Below, piece by piece: positions 9,076 to 17,750 of a stretch of DNA of 64,000 bases. The first letter of the stretch is position 1. Each line of letters opens with the position of its first letter. This stretch comes from Streptomyces sp. NRRL F-5630 (GTDB lineage Bacteria > Actinomycetota > Actinomycetes > Streptomycetales > Streptomycetaceae): contig NZ_JOGO01000004.1 of NCBI RefSeq assembly GCF_000719475.1, forward strand, positions 124,001 to 188,000, read 5' to 3'. The notes under the pieces were generated by a model. That model was not told the origin of the DNA. It was given only the letters and a program-made list of their open reading frames with translations, and made no database searches. The translations under genes and the position numbers were made by a program.

Positions 9076-9217
9076 CCTGCTCCTCGGCCACGCCCGCCGC
9101 GCGGGCGCTCTTCGCACCGCCGTCGATCGCCCCCGGCCCGGCAATCGCGCGTCCTCGGCCGGGGAACACGCGCGCGTTCGCCGGCCGGCCGCGTGCCCGG
9201 GTGGGGGCCGGTGCACA

Positions 9218-11323
9218 TCAGTGCGCGCCGGCCTCCCCGTGGGCGTACGTCTCCTTCGGCAGGGCGCGCAGGGTGGTGTGGGCCTTGAGGAGCATCTCCT
9301 CGAACTCGGCCTCCGGGTCGGAGTCGAGGACGATGGCGCCGCCCGCGCCGATCGTCAGTTCGCCGTCGTGGCGGACGGCGGTGCGGATGGTGATGCTCAG
9401 GTCCGCCGTGCCCGTGTAGCCGACGAAGCCGATGGCGCCGGAGTAGACGCCGCGGGCCTCGCCCTCCAGCTCGTCGATGATCTCCATGGTGCGCAGTTTC
9501 GGGGCGCCCGTCATGGACCCGCCCGGGAAGCAGGCCCGTACCGCGTCCACGGCGGTACTGCCCTCGCACAGCGTGCCGGTGACGGTGGAGACGAGCTGGT
9601 GCACGGTGGCGTAGGACTCCACGGCCATGAGCGAGGGGACGGTGACGCTGCCGATCTCGCAGATCTGCCCGAGGTCGTTGCGGAGGAGGTCCACGATCAT
9701 GAGGTTCTCGGCGCGCGTCTTGGGGTCCGTGCGCAGCGCGCGGCGCGCGGCCTCGTCGGTCTCCGCGTCCGGGTGCCGGGGCGCCGTGCCCTTGATCGGC
9801 TTGGCCTCCGCGGTACGGGCGGCGTCCACCTTGAGGAACCGCTCCGGCGAGGAGCTGAACACCGCGAGGTCGCCGAGGCGCAGCAGCGCCGCGTAGGGGG
9901 CGGGGTTGAGCCGCCGCAGGCGCCGGTAGTAGGCGAGGTCGTCGGCCGGGGCGGGCAGGTGCAGGTTGGTGGTGAGGCAGATCTCGTAGCTCACCCCTTC
10001 GCGCAGCCTGCGGTCGCACTCCTGGATGTCCGCCAGGTACCGCGCGCGCCCGCGGGCCAGCCACGCCGAGGCGTCGTGCTGCTCGGGGCGCGGTGAGTCG
10101 GCGGCCTCCGCCTGCGCGGTGGGGAGTTCGGCCAGGACGGGGACGACCGTGCTGATCCACTTCTGGGCGGCGTCGGAGTCCTGCGGCTCGCAGACGGCGA
10201 CGACGTACGTGCGGTTCTCGGCGTGGTCCACGGCGACGAAGCGGTCCGCCTGGAGCCACACGGCGTCCGGGGTCGCGGACCGGTGCGCGCGCCGCCCGCC
10301 GAGGTCGGCCTTCAGCTCGTAGCCGAAGTAGCCGACGTACCCGCCGGTGAAGTCGAAGGGCAGTTCCCCTGCCCGCTCGACCACGCGGCGGGTGCGGCGG
10401 CCGAGCGCGTCGAAGACGCTGCCGTCTTCGACGCGCGAGGCACCGTCGGGGTGGTCCACGACGGTGTGCCCGTCCCCGACGCGGTAGGTCAGCATCTGCG
10501 CGCCGGGCTCCTCGGCGGCGCCGAGGAACGAGAAGCGCGCGAGGCCGGGTTCCACGTGCGAACTGTCCAGCCAGAAGGCCCGGTTGCTCGTCGCGTACAG
10601 CGCCAGGTACGCGGCCTCCGCGTCCACGGCGCGGTCCAGCACCTCGTATTCCGCGCGCAGCGGCGGCAACGGCGCCTCGGGTGCCGCCGCCGGTACGGGG
10701 ACCGCTCCGGCCCCGCCCTCGTACGAGGCCGTGCGGACCTCGCGCCCCGCCAGTGCCAGGTCCCGGAAGTTGGCCGCGAGACGGGCGCCGTGCTCCGTGC
10801 AGACCGACTCCGGGTGGAACTGCACGCCCCACCACGGGCGTTCCCGGTGGGCCAGGCCCATGACCACGCCGTCCTCGGCGCGCGCGGTGACCTCCAGCTC
10901 TGCGGGCAGGGGTTCGGCGACGCTCAGCGAGTGGTAGCGCACGGCCGTGAAGTCCTGCGGGAGACCGGCGAAGAGGCCCGTGCCGTTGTGCCGGATCGTG
11001 GAGAGGTGGCCGTGCCGGGGCTCCGGCGCGGGCGCGACGCGGGCGCCCGCCAGCAGACCCACGCCCTGGTGCCCCAGGCAGACCCCCAGGACCGGCAGTC
11101 CGGAGTTCTCCAGGACATCGCGGGAGCGACCGAAGTCCCGGGTGAGCGCGGGGTGGCCGGGGCCCGGGGAGATGACCGCGGCGTCGAAGGCGTGCGGGTC
11201 GAGCCGGTCCCAGTCCCCGGCGTCGTTGTGCACGACGACGGGGGCGACTCCGTACACCGTCGCCAGTAGTTGGTACAGGTTGTAGGTGTAGGAGTCGTAG
11301 TTGTCGATGAGCAGGACGCGCAT
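9218..11323 (-). CDS. pabAB: Fused aminodeoxychorismate synthase (PabA-PabB)
   Basis: 701 residues. Residues 1-190 form a class I glutamine amidotransferase (DNYDSYTYNL; nucleophile Cys82 in GVCLGHQG; later VQFHPES). The rest is a chorismate-utilising domain with the ADC-synthase hallmark PIKGTAPR, where the Lys distinguishes PabB from anthranilate synthase, followed by DLLRNDLG and GGSMTGAPK. It makes 4-amino-4-deoxychorismate, precursor of p-aminobenzoate. Fused PabAB proteins are typical of Streptomyces antibiotic clusters, while folate-dedicated enzymes are often split. It is the last gene of the minus-strand run, 26 bp after the N-oxygenase. No 4-amino-4-deoxychorismate lyase (PabC) is visible, so that step must be supplied from elsewhere. 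Confidence 0.95.
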   Translation of the reverse strand: MRVLLIDNYDSYTYNLYQLLATVYGVAPVVVHNDAGDWDRLDPHAFDAAVISPGPGHPALTRDFGRSRDVLENSGLPVLGVCLGHQGVGLLAGARVAPAPEPRHGHLSTIRHNGTGLFAGLPQDFTAVRYHSLSVAEPLPAELEVTARAEDGVVMGLAHRERPWWGVQFHPESVCTEHGARLAANFRDLALAGREVRTASYEGGAGAVPVPAAAPEAPLPPLRAEYEVLDRAVDAEAAYLALYATSNRAFWLDSSHVEPGLARFSFLGAAEEPGAQMLTYRVGDGHTVVDHPDGASRVEDGSVFDALGRRTRRVVERAGELPFDFTGGYVGYFGYELKADLGGRRAHRSATPDAVWLQADRFVAVDHAENRTYVVAVCEPQDSDAAQKWISTVVPVLAELPTAQAEAADSPRPEQHDASAWLARGRARYLADIQECDRRLREGVSYEICLTTNLHLPAPADDLAYYRRLRRLNPAPYAALLRLGDLAVFSSSPERFLKVDAARTAEAKPIKGTAPRHPDAETDEAARRALRTDPKTRAENLMIVDLLRNDLGQICEIGSVTVPSLMAVESYATVHQLVSTVTGTLCEGSTAVDAVRACFPGGSMTGAPKLRTMEIIDELEGEARGVYSGAIGFVGYTGTADLSITIRTAVRHDGELTIGAGGAIVLDSDPEAEFEEMLLKAHTTLRALPKETYAHGEAGAH

Positions 11324-11349
11324 GGGTCAGCACCTAGGGTGGGGAGCCG

Positions 11350-12372
11350 TCAGAGGGCTTCGGTCGACACCGTTGACCAGTCGAAGGGGAGGGAGTCCAG
11401 GACCTCCAGTTCCCGGCACAGGCGCCGCAGCCCGCTGAAGTCCTGGAGGAGCCGCTTTCCGCCGGAGGAGCTGCCGGTCTCCCGCAGCATCTCCTGGCCC
11501 CCCTCCACGCCGAGCAGGTCCAGGATCCGCGCCCAGGTGGTGAAGTCGTGGGCGGCGAACGCCTCCATCCCGTCGGCCAGCGCGGCGAGGAAGTAGTCGC
11601 GCTGCCCCGGGGAGAAGTGCCTCCACGCCTCCTGGGCGAGGGTGTCCGCGATCGAGGCGTGGCAGTACTCGTCGCGGTTGTGCAGCACGGCTGTCATGCG
11701 GTTGACGGGCTGGATCTCGTGGTTCTCGGCGACGAGGTCCAGATGGGCGTTGACCGAGATCTCCGCGACCGTCGTGAAGGCCAGCGACACCAGGGCCCGC
11801 TCCTCGTCCGTCCCTGCCGTGGCGAGCCGCTGCGCCTGCCTGCGTGCCTTGTACGCGCGGGGCAGCGCCGTCTCCGGCATCCGCCAGCCGCGCTTGCGGC
11901 GCGTCACGGCACTCGCGTTGAGGTGCATCAGCGTGTGGTACTGCTCGTCGACCATGGCCTGGGTGACCGCGAGCGCCGTGGACTCGCGGTCGATCCCCAG
12001 GTCGAAGACGTCCTGCGTCATCAGGGCGAAGCCGGGATTCACCACGTGCTGCTCGATGTCCATGATGTTCTTGTTGAACGACACCCAGCCCCACGCGAGA
12101 ATCCGGGCCTTCGTCCCGTCGTCGAGCGCGAGGTAGGTGGGGTGCTCGCGGAAGGGCAGCAGGGCCTCAGGGAAGTCGGGCCGGTCCGGTTCGAAGACGT
12201 CGTCCAGGTCCGGCTCCTCCCGCTTGACGGTGGCACGCCGGTGCCAGTTGCCCGCCAGCCTGCTGAGGACGGCGTTCTCCACCGCGTCGTGCGGGTCGTG
12301 CTCGGGGAGCGACCGCAGCCGTTGTGCCACGGTGAACGCGCCGGGGTCCGTTCCTTCGGGTATGTCGTTCAT
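11350..12372 (-). CDS. AurF-like diiron p-aminobenzoate N-oxygenase
   Basis: 340 residues, the length of AurF and CmlI. All seven iron ligands known for AurF can be placed with small constant offsets: E107, E143 and H146 (VDEQYHTLMH), E204 (TTVAEISVNAH), H231, E235 and H238 (HNRDEYCHAS). The family oxidises arylamines to hydroxylamine, nitroso or nitro products. With an acetyltransferase encoded next door, partial oxidation to N-hydroxy-p-aminobenzoate is more likely than full oxidation to the nitro compound. I equate it functionally with BezJ of the benzastatin pathway; this is from memory of the pathway, not an alignment. Confidence 0.9.
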   Translation of the reverse strand: MNDIPEGTDPGAFTVAQRLRSLPEHDPHDAVENAVLSRLAGNWHRRATVKREEPDLDDVFEPDRPDFPEALLPFREHPTYLALDDGTKARILAWGWVSFNKNIMDIEQHVVNPGFALMTQDVFDLGIDRESTALAVTQAMVDEQYHTLMHLNASAVTRRKRGWRMPETALPRAYKARRQAQRLATAGTDEERALVSLAFTTVAEISVNAHLDLVAENHEIQPVNRMTAVLHNRDEYCHASIADTLAQEAWRHFSPGQRDYFLAALADGMEAFAAHDFTTWARILDLLGVEGGQEMLRETGSSSGGKRLLQDFSGLRRLCRELEVLDSLPFDWSTVSTEAL

Positions 12373-12516
12373 GATGACCTCGGTCCGGGGAGAGCCGTCC
12401 GGCCTGCGGGGCGCCGGCCACGGTCCTGGGGGATGTCGTCTCGTCCGGTTCCTGCGGGGGCCCGAGGACCCTGTCCGGAACGGAGGGGGCCTCCACCGCG
12501 CCGGGTTCGCGGTGCC

Positions 12517-13347
12517 TCACGGGCCGTCCAGGAATTTCCGGAGCGCCTGGACGTCGCCCGGTGCGAGGTCGATCCCGAAGACCTCCGCGGGTGCGGCCAG
12601 GAGTTCGTCCCTGTCGAGTTCCCGGGAGGTCGCCGGCCTCCCGGGACGCAGTTCCGTGAGGGTGGTGCCGGCGAGGAGGTGCCTCACTTCGGGCCGCGTG
12701 CGCTGGAGGACCATCTGGTGGTTGAACGGTGAGCGCGGATGGGTGAGGCAGAAGTGGTTGAGGAGCTCGAAGTCCGAGGGATAGCGCACGTCCGTGGTGA
12801 ATCCGTACAGCTCGGCCGGTCCCTCCGGCCGCAGGAGCCGCAGCACGTGCTCACCGGTCCGCTCTCGTACGAGGTCGAACGACCAGTCGCCGTCCAGCCG
12901 CGCGTGCTCCGCGAGCCGGATCGGCTCGTGCGGTCCGAACGCGCCGAAACTCACGTCGTGGAGCCAGCGTTCGCCGTCCAGCTCCACGCACAGAGCCACG
13001 TGCAGGGCGGGCCCGAACCTGCTCCCGGTGCGGACGCGTGTCCGCCCGGCGAACGCCGTGAACGTGAATCCGATGCGGTCGAGCACCGCCGCCATGAGTA
13101 CGACCTGCTCCAGACACCAGCCGCCGCGGCCCCGGCGCACGAGCTTGTCCTGGACGCTCTCCAGGTCGAGCGGTACCGCCGTGCGGCCCAGCAGCGCGTC
13201 GAGGTTGTCGAAAGCGATCGCGTCGACGTGGGCGGTGTGCAGCCGGCGCAGCGTGGGGAGGTCCGCGGACACGTCGCCCCGGTGGCCCACGCGCTCCAGG
13301 TAGGCGTCCAGGTCGACGCCACCGCCCTGCCACATCGAGTCCGCCAT
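12517..13347 (-). CDS. Arylamine N-acetyltransferase family protein (probable arylhydroxylamine O-acetyltransferase)
   Basis: 276 residues from ATG 13347. The catalytic triad is visible: Cys78 in RRGRGGWCLEQ, His116 in PALHVALCVEL and Asp131 in WLHDVSFG, with spacing identical to characterised bacterial NATs. NAT enzymes transfer acetyl from CoA to arylamines or arylhydroxylamines. In this context O-acetylation of the N-hydroxy-PABA unit would create the leaving group for N-O cleavage, the BezG role in benzastatin biosynthesis. A GTG at 13365 overlaps the prenyltransferase stop as GTGA and is an equally plausible, translationally coupled start. It is downstream of the prenyltransferase in the same run. 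Confidence 0.88.
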   Translation of the reverse strand: MADSMWQGGGVDLDAYLERVGHRGDVSADLPTLRRLHTAHVDAIAFDNLDALLGRTAVPLDLESVQDKLVRRGRGGWCLEQVVLMAAVLDRIGFTFTAFAGRTRVRTGSRFGPALHVALCVELDGERWLHDVSFGAFGPHEPIRLAEHARLDGDWSFDLVRERTGEHVLRLLRPEGPAELYGFTTDVRYPSDFELLNHFCLTHPRSPFNHQMVLQRTRPEVRHLLAGTTLTELRPGRPATSRELDRDELLAAPAEVFGIDLAPGDVQALRKFLDGP

Positions 13348-13361
13348 GCCTGGCCCGCCCT

Positions 13362-14258
13362 TCACGTGAACTGTCCGGCGACCACGGCCGCGAGCACGAG
13401 CCAGCCGAAGTAGGTGTTGGAGACGAAGGCGTCCCAGCATGCTTTCGGGTCGTCCAGGTCCACCCGCACGATCAGGTAGGCCAGGTAGCCGCCCGCCAGC
13501 GCGAGGCCCAGGTAGAACGCCCACCCCAGCGACGCCTGGGAACCGGCCCAGAGCACGCTGCCGACGCTGAGCACGCCGAAGAGCGTCAGCCACGCCTTGG
13601 TGGCTCCGCCGAACAGGAGGGCGGAGGACTTGACCCCGATGCGGCGGTCGTACTCCTTGTCCTGGTGGGAGTAGATCGCGTCGTGGATGAGGGTCCAGAA
13701 GGCACCGCCGGCGTACAGGCCGAACGCGGTGAGCGGGAAGGAGGTGCTCCCGGTCGCCGCGGTCCAGCCGATCAGCGCGTAGACGCTCATCACCAACGCC
13801 AGGAAGGCCGTGGGCCAGAAGAAGACGCGCTTCATGAACGGGTACGCGACGATCAGCGGGTACGACGCGGCGGCGACCAGGGCCGCCTCCACGTTCACGA
13901 GCGCCAGGACCAGCAGGGCGACCGCGCCCTGCGCGGCGGCGAAGAGGAGCCCGTTCCTGACGCTGACGGTCCCCGACGCGATGGGACGGGACACGGTACG
14001 GGCGACCCGCGCGTCGACGTCCTTGTCGATCACGTCGTTGACCGCGCAGGCGGCGCCGCGCACGAGCACCGCGGCGACGGCGAGGAGCACCACCGCCCAC
14101 AGATCCGGCCTGCGCCCGGAGGCGAGGGCGAGGGCCCACAGTCCCGGAAGCAGGTAGAGCACGTACCCCGTGGGCCTGTCCAGCCGCATCAGCAGGAGGT
14201 AGGCGCGGACCGAGGTGGGACTCTTCGTGACCACACCAGTGGATATCTCGTGCAACAT
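13362..14258 (-). CDS. UbiA-family aromatic prenyltransferase
   Basis: 298 residues with about nine hydrophobic helices and both Asp-rich motifs that bind Mg-diphosphate: NDVIDKDVD at 74-82 and DAIYSHQDKEYD at 193-204. UbiA enzymes attach prenyl chains to 4-hydroxybenzoate-like acceptors. Here the natural acceptor is p-aminobenzoate or its N-oxidised form, and the donor is probably the methylated geranyl-PP made by the protein at 18740-19651. The start lies 10 bp after the P450 stop and the end touches the acetyltransferase, so the run is co-transcribed. It matches BezF in the benzastatin model. Confidence 0.92.
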   Translation of the reverse strand: MLHEISTGVVTKSPTSVRAYLLLMRLDRPTGYVLYLLPGLWALALASGRRPDLWAVVLLAVAAVLVRGAACAVNDVIDKDVDARVARTVSRPIASGTVSVRNGLLFAAAQGAVALLVLALVNVEAALVAAASYPLIVAYPFMKRVFFWPTAFLALVMSVYALIGWTAATGSTSFPLTAFGLYAGGAFWTLIHDAIYSHQDKEYDRRIGVKSSALLFGGATKAWLTLFGVLSVGSVLWAGSQASLGWAFYLGLALAGGYLAYLIVRVDLDDPKACWDAFVSNTYFGWLVLAAVVAGQFT

Positions 14259-14268
14259 CAGGACACCA

Positions 14269-15441
14269 TCACCATGCCACGGGCAGCTGGACCAGCCCGC
14301 CGATCAACGTGTCGCGGCGCAGCCTCAGCGCGTCCGCGTCCACGGCCAGACGCAGGGTCGGGAAGCGCGTGACGAGCTGGGTGAGCACCACCTGCAACTG
14401 CGTCCGGGCGAGCGTCGCGCCGACGCAGTAGTGCGCACCGTGCCCGAACACGAGACTGTCCGTGGTGTCGCGCGTGACATCGAGGCGGTCGGGGCCGGGG
14501 AAGGCCATCTCGTCGTGGTTGGCCGCGATGATGTTCAGCAGCACGAAGTCGCCGGTCCGGATGGCGACCCCTTCGATCTCGAAGTCCGTCACCGCGTACC
14601 GGGGCATGCCGCCGTTGTGCGGGTTCGGCATCGACCTCCGCAGGGTTTCCTCCACCGCGGCCGGGACGAGCCCCGGGTCGCGCACCAACACCTGCCACTG
14701 CTCGGAGTCGGCCAGCAACAGCGACACACAGGTGCCGATCCGGGCCACCGTGGTCTCGTAGCCGCCGAACAGCAGCAACGCCGTCAGCCCGATGACCTCG
14801 TTGTCGCTGATCCCCCCGGTCGCGCAGATCCTGGAGATCGTGTCCTCGCCCGGGTTCCGCCGTTTGTCGGCGACGAGTTGCTTGCAGTAGGCGAACAGCG
14901 CGCCCAGCCCCTGCTTGGACCTGGCCGGGTCCCCGACACTGGCCGCATCCCGCGTCCAGCCGCCGAACCGGTCCTTGTCCTCCGGCGGCACGCCCAGCCA
15001 CTCGCACATGACCTGGATCGGCAGCGACAGCGCCAACGCCTCACGCAGGTCCACCGGGGGCTTCCGGGCAGCCACGTCGTCCAGGAGCCGCCCCGTCACC
15101 TCTTCGACGTAGGGCCGCAGCGCCCGCATCCGCTCGGCCGAGAAGTGCGGTTCCAGGAGCGCCCGCAACCGGGCGTGGTCGGTGGCGAAGTCGCCCAGCA
15201 GGTCGGCGAGGATCGCGGAGCCCCCGCCGTTCGCCGCCGCCTGCGGATCAGGGTTCGAGCGGCTGAGGCGGTCGTCGTCGAGCAGTTTCCGCACCCAGGA
15301 GTGACCGGTCACAAGCCACGCCTCGTCGCCCTCGGCCGTACGGACCCGGTGGACCGCGCCCCGGGACTGGAGCGTGCGCAGCTCCGGCGCGAGGTGCAGC
15401 GCGTTCGGCTGATCGAAAGGCAATTGAAGAAGGGGACTCAC
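14269..15441 (-). CDS. Cytochrome P450 with canonical motifs
   Basis: 390 residues from GTG 15441, chosen for the GGAGG placed 6 nt upstream; an ATG at 15579 adds 46 residues unlike any P450. I-helix FGGYETT (225-231) keeps the acid-alcohol pair, the K-helix ExxR is E265-R268 and the heme loop FGHGAHYCVG gives axial Cys339. It is the first gene of the run P450-UbiA-NAT-N-oxygenase-PabAB and follows the shared promoter module by about 280 bp. A conventional hydroxylation, for example of the methyl that later carries a methoxy group, is the likely role. Confidence 0.9.
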   Translation of the reverse strand: MSPLLQLPFDQPNALHLAPELRTLQSRGAVHRVRTAEGDEAWLVTGHSWVRKLLDDDRLSRSNPDPQAAANGGGSAILADLLGDFATDHARLRALLEPHFSAERMRALRPYVEEVTGRLLDDVAARKPPVDLREALALSLPIQVMCEWLGVPPEDKDRFGGWTRDAASVGDPARSKQGLGALFAYCKQLVADKRRNPGEDTISRICATGGISDNEVIGLTALLLFGGYETTVARIGTCVSLLLADSEQWQVLVRDPGLVPAAVEETLRRSMPNPHNGGMPRYAVTDFEIEGVAIRTGDFVLLNIIAANHDEMAFPGPDRLDVTRDTTDSLVFGHGAHYCVGATLARTQLQVVLTQLVTRFPTLRLAVDADALRLRRDTLIGGLVQLPVAW

Positions 15442-15719
15442 TGACGGCCTCCGCCGGAAGAGAGGTTCGGACCACCGCGTCGAGGTCGGTCGCGACGTAC
15501 GGGAGCTACCTTTCCTGTGACTGGCCGGAAGTGGCGGCACGGGATTCGCGCATTGCACCACTGAAATCACTGGAAACACTGGTGATTACTGTGCCGGATA
15601 TGTTTGCCGCATATCTTCTCGACACCGGCTTGGCTTCGCCGTGCGGTGACATCCCGGCTGCCGCCGCACACGGAGCGCATCGCCGTGTGCCGGGCATTTC
15701 CGTGATCGTCACTGCTGCC

Positions 15720-15788
15720 ATCCTGGTGGGCGCCTCTGGGCGTGTCAACGACACGGCATACGCATCTTCCGGTTTAGGAAAAACCCCA
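15720..15788 (-). promoter_or_regulatory. Shared promoter/operator module, copy A (drives P450-UbiA-NAT-N-oxygenase-PabAB run)
   Basis: On the minus strand: box GGTTTTTCCTAAACC (15785-15771; half-sites GGTTT and AAACC), then -35 TTGACA (15748-15743), a 17-bp spacer, and -10 CAGGAT (15725-15720). The whole block aligns without gaps to 19941-20008 (56 of 68 positions identical), with the -35, -10 and upstream box unchanged. Transcription should start near 15713, leaving a leader of about 270 nt before the P450 start. Confidence 0.72.
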
Positions 15789-16089
15789 AAGGAGCGGGCC
15801 CTGGGCGGGATTTGGACTACTCTGCAGATTGGTGGCCGCCGGGCCGCATCGTAGGCCGTGCTCCGAGTACGGCTGTTGAACCGGTGTCCGGTGCCGCACA
15901 CGACTTCCCGGAGAATTCCCCGATTTCCGGCGACCGGCCGGGGGCCTTCTTCGCGCACGGTGCCTCACGACGGGCGCGGACGCCCGCGGGCGGGACGTGC
16001 TCGGCGGAGCCTTCCCTCAATGCCCGGCCGACCAGCACCGAGTCATTGCTCACCGCCGGGGACGGCGCACAGAAAGCTTGAGAGGCGGA

Positions 16090-17340
16090 ATGGCCATGTC
16101 TGTGGATTCAGCGCGATTGCACGAGGACAGGTCGTTCGATCCGTATGGCGCGCATCGCGACGATCCGTACACGTTTCTGGCCGCCGTCGGAGAGACGGAG
16201 CCGGTGTTCTACGCACCTTTGCTCGGCGCGTGGTGTGTCACCAGGCGCGAGGACATGGTCGCCGTCCTGCGCGACGACCGGAACTTCTCGGCACGCGACC
16301 ACAATCCGCGTCCCGCGGTCGCGCTGCCCGAGGACGTGAGCCGGATGCTGCGCACGTGGCGCGGGGCCGACGCGCTCGCCGTCGGCTCGCTCGATCCTCC
16401 CGAGCACACCAGGATCAGGGAAGTGCTCAACATCGGGTTCACGCCGGCCAGGGTGAGGGCGTTCGAACCCACGATGCGCACGATCGCCACCGATCTCGTG
16501 GAGCGGATCGCGGACGCCGAGGAGTTCGACTTCATCACGGAGTTCGCCGTTCCGTATTCCCTGGAGGTGATCGGCCGACGTCTGGGAATTCCGAACGAGT
16601 ACCTCGAACGCTGCCGCAAGTGGTCCGAGCAGCGCATCGAACTCATGATGGCGCGGGGCCAGGCCGACGTCGACCGGCTGCGTGATTTCGCCGAGGGGCT
16701 GATGGAGTTCGGTGCCTTCGCCCGGTCACTCGTGCGGGAGCGGCTCGCCTCGCCGCAGGACGACCTGATCAGTGAACTGCTCCACGAGGGCAAGGGGGGC
16801 CGCACGCTCACCGCCGACGAGGCGTCCGTCATGATCCCCACACTGATCTTCGCGGGGCACATGACCTGCGCCGAAGCGCTCGGCACCATCCTCTTCCATC
16901 AGTTCCAGGCGTCCGGCGGCTGGGCCGGGGTGGTCGACGGAACGACGGGCGTGCGGGACCTCGTCGAGGAGGGGCTGCGGTTCGACAGTCCGCTGGCGGG
17001 CATGTACCGGACCGCGGTGAACGACGTCGTGGTCGGGGATGTCCACCTGCCCGCGGGGAGCCGGCTGCTTCTGCTGTACGGAGCGGCCGGCCGGGGCGGC
17101 CACCCGTCCGGGTGCCCGGCCAGGTTCAGCCCGGGAAGCGAGTCAGCCTCGCACCTCGCGTTCGGTCACGGCGTCCATTTCTGCCTCGGAGCCGGGTTCG
17201 CCCGCGCCGAACTGGAGAGCGCGATACGGGCCCTGGCCACGCGGATGCCGAAGCTGGGCCTGGCGCCCGGGCCGCTGCCGCGGCACCGGCCGGTGTTCCC
17301 GCTTCGGGCGCTGACCGAGCTGCGCGTGCGGCAGGGGTGA
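16090..17340 (+). CDS. Atypical cytochrome P450, candidate nitrene-transfer cyclase (BezE-like)
   Basis: 416 residues from ATG 16090 (GAGAGGCGG just upstream; a second ATG at 16096 is also possible). The K-helix ExxR (E294-R297) and heme loop FGHGVHFCLG (Cys365) are intact. The I-helix reads AGHMTC (255-260): Met258 replaces the conserved acid before Thr259. The meander is also unusual, with AAGRGGHPSGC where ANRDP is normal. Loss of the proton-relay acid argues against ordinary O2 activation and fits a P450 that cleaves an N-O bond, as BezE does with an N-acetoxy arene. It is transcribed away from the other P450. Confidence 0.85.
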   Translation: MAMSVDSARLHEDRSFDPYGAHRDDPYTFLAAVGETEPVFYAPLLGAWCVTRREDMVAVLRDDRNFSARDHNPRPAVALPEDVSRMLRTWRGADALAVGSLDPPEHTRIREVLNIGFTPARVRAFEPTMRTIATDLVERIADAEEFDFITEFAVPYSLEVIGRRLGIPNEYLERCRKWSEQRIELMMARGQADVDRLRDFAEGLMEFGAFARSLVRERLASPQDDLISELLHEGKGGRTLTADEASVMIPTLIFAGHMTCAEALGTILFHQFQASGGWAGVVDGTTGVRDLVEEGLRFDSPLAGMYRTAVNDVVVGDVHLPAGSRLLLLYGAAGRGGHPSGCPARFSPGSESASHLAFGHGVHFCLGAGFARAELESAIRALATRMPKLGLAPGPLPRHRPVFPLRALTELRVRQG

Positions 17341-17361
17341 GACCCGCGGCCGTCTCCCGGG

Positions 17362-17403
17362 GCCGCACGCCCCGCCCGTCCCAGTACGGGCGGGGCGTGC
17401 GGC
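17362..17403 (+). terminator. 18-bp perfect hairpin after the atypical P450
   Basis: Arms 17362-17379 and 17386-17403 (outer sequence GCCGCACGCCCCG) form a perfect 18-bp stem with a 6-nt loop, starting 22 bp after the P450 stop. It is a clear intrinsic-type terminator. Confidence 0.75.
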
Positions 17404-17552
17404 GTTGGCGGTTCTCGCGGCGTCGACGGTTCTGGCGGGGACGAGGGAGATACGGGCGACAGGAGCACGGTGGACTGTCGCAGACGTGCACGAGGCACGG
17501 CGTGTGCGCTCCCGCGTGCCCGAGGCAGGGAACGCCTGCCGGGCTGGAGAAA

Positions 17553-17608
17553 GGCCCCCGGGGTGCCGGGCGAAGGCGTCAGCCGCCTCGCCCGGCACCC
17601 CGGGGGCC
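17553..17608. terminator. 21-bp perfect hairpin in convergent intergenic region
   Basis: Arms 17553-17573 and 17588-17608 (GGCCCCCGGGGTGCCGGGCG outward) form a perfect 21-bp stem. It is the second of three strong hairpins between the P450 and the convergent methyltransferase. Confidence 0.65.
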
Positions 17609-17699
17609 CGCTTGGGCTCGGCAGCCCCGCTCGTCCCGTCGCCCCCGCTGGTACCGCCTGCACGTCAACCCGGGGTGGAGGTCCGTCTGTTCGGCACAT

Positions 17700-17742
17700 C
17701 GCCGTCCTCGGGCCTCCCGTGGCGAGAGGCCCGAGGACGGCG
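17700..17742 (-). terminator. 17-bp perfect hairpin after the methyltransferase
   Basis: Arms 17700-17716 and 17726-17742 (CGCCGTCCTCGGGCCTC outward) enclose a 9-nt loop and lie 8 bp downstream of the minus-strand methyltransferase stop. It should end the methyltransferase run. Confidence 0.75.
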
Positions 17743-17750
17743 CTCCAGGG

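Noticed and set aside
11350..12372. Aureothin or chloramphenicol-type role for the N-oxygenase
   Set aside because: No modular PKS or NRPS adjoins it, and the adjacent acetyltransferase and UbiA prenyltransferase favour the hydroxylamine-based benzastatin route.
11548..12732. 394-codon plus-strand frame opposite the N-oxygenase
   Set aside because: Mirror-image frame of a gene whose seven metal ligands are intact on the other strand.
15506..15958. Minus-strand open frame spanning promoter module A, with a peptide (GVFPKPEDAYA) also encoded at module B (GVFPKPENANA)
   Set aside because: The shared peptide is explained by conserved promoter DNA: the -35, spacer, -10 and upstream box account for the identity, and the frames diverge completely outside the module.
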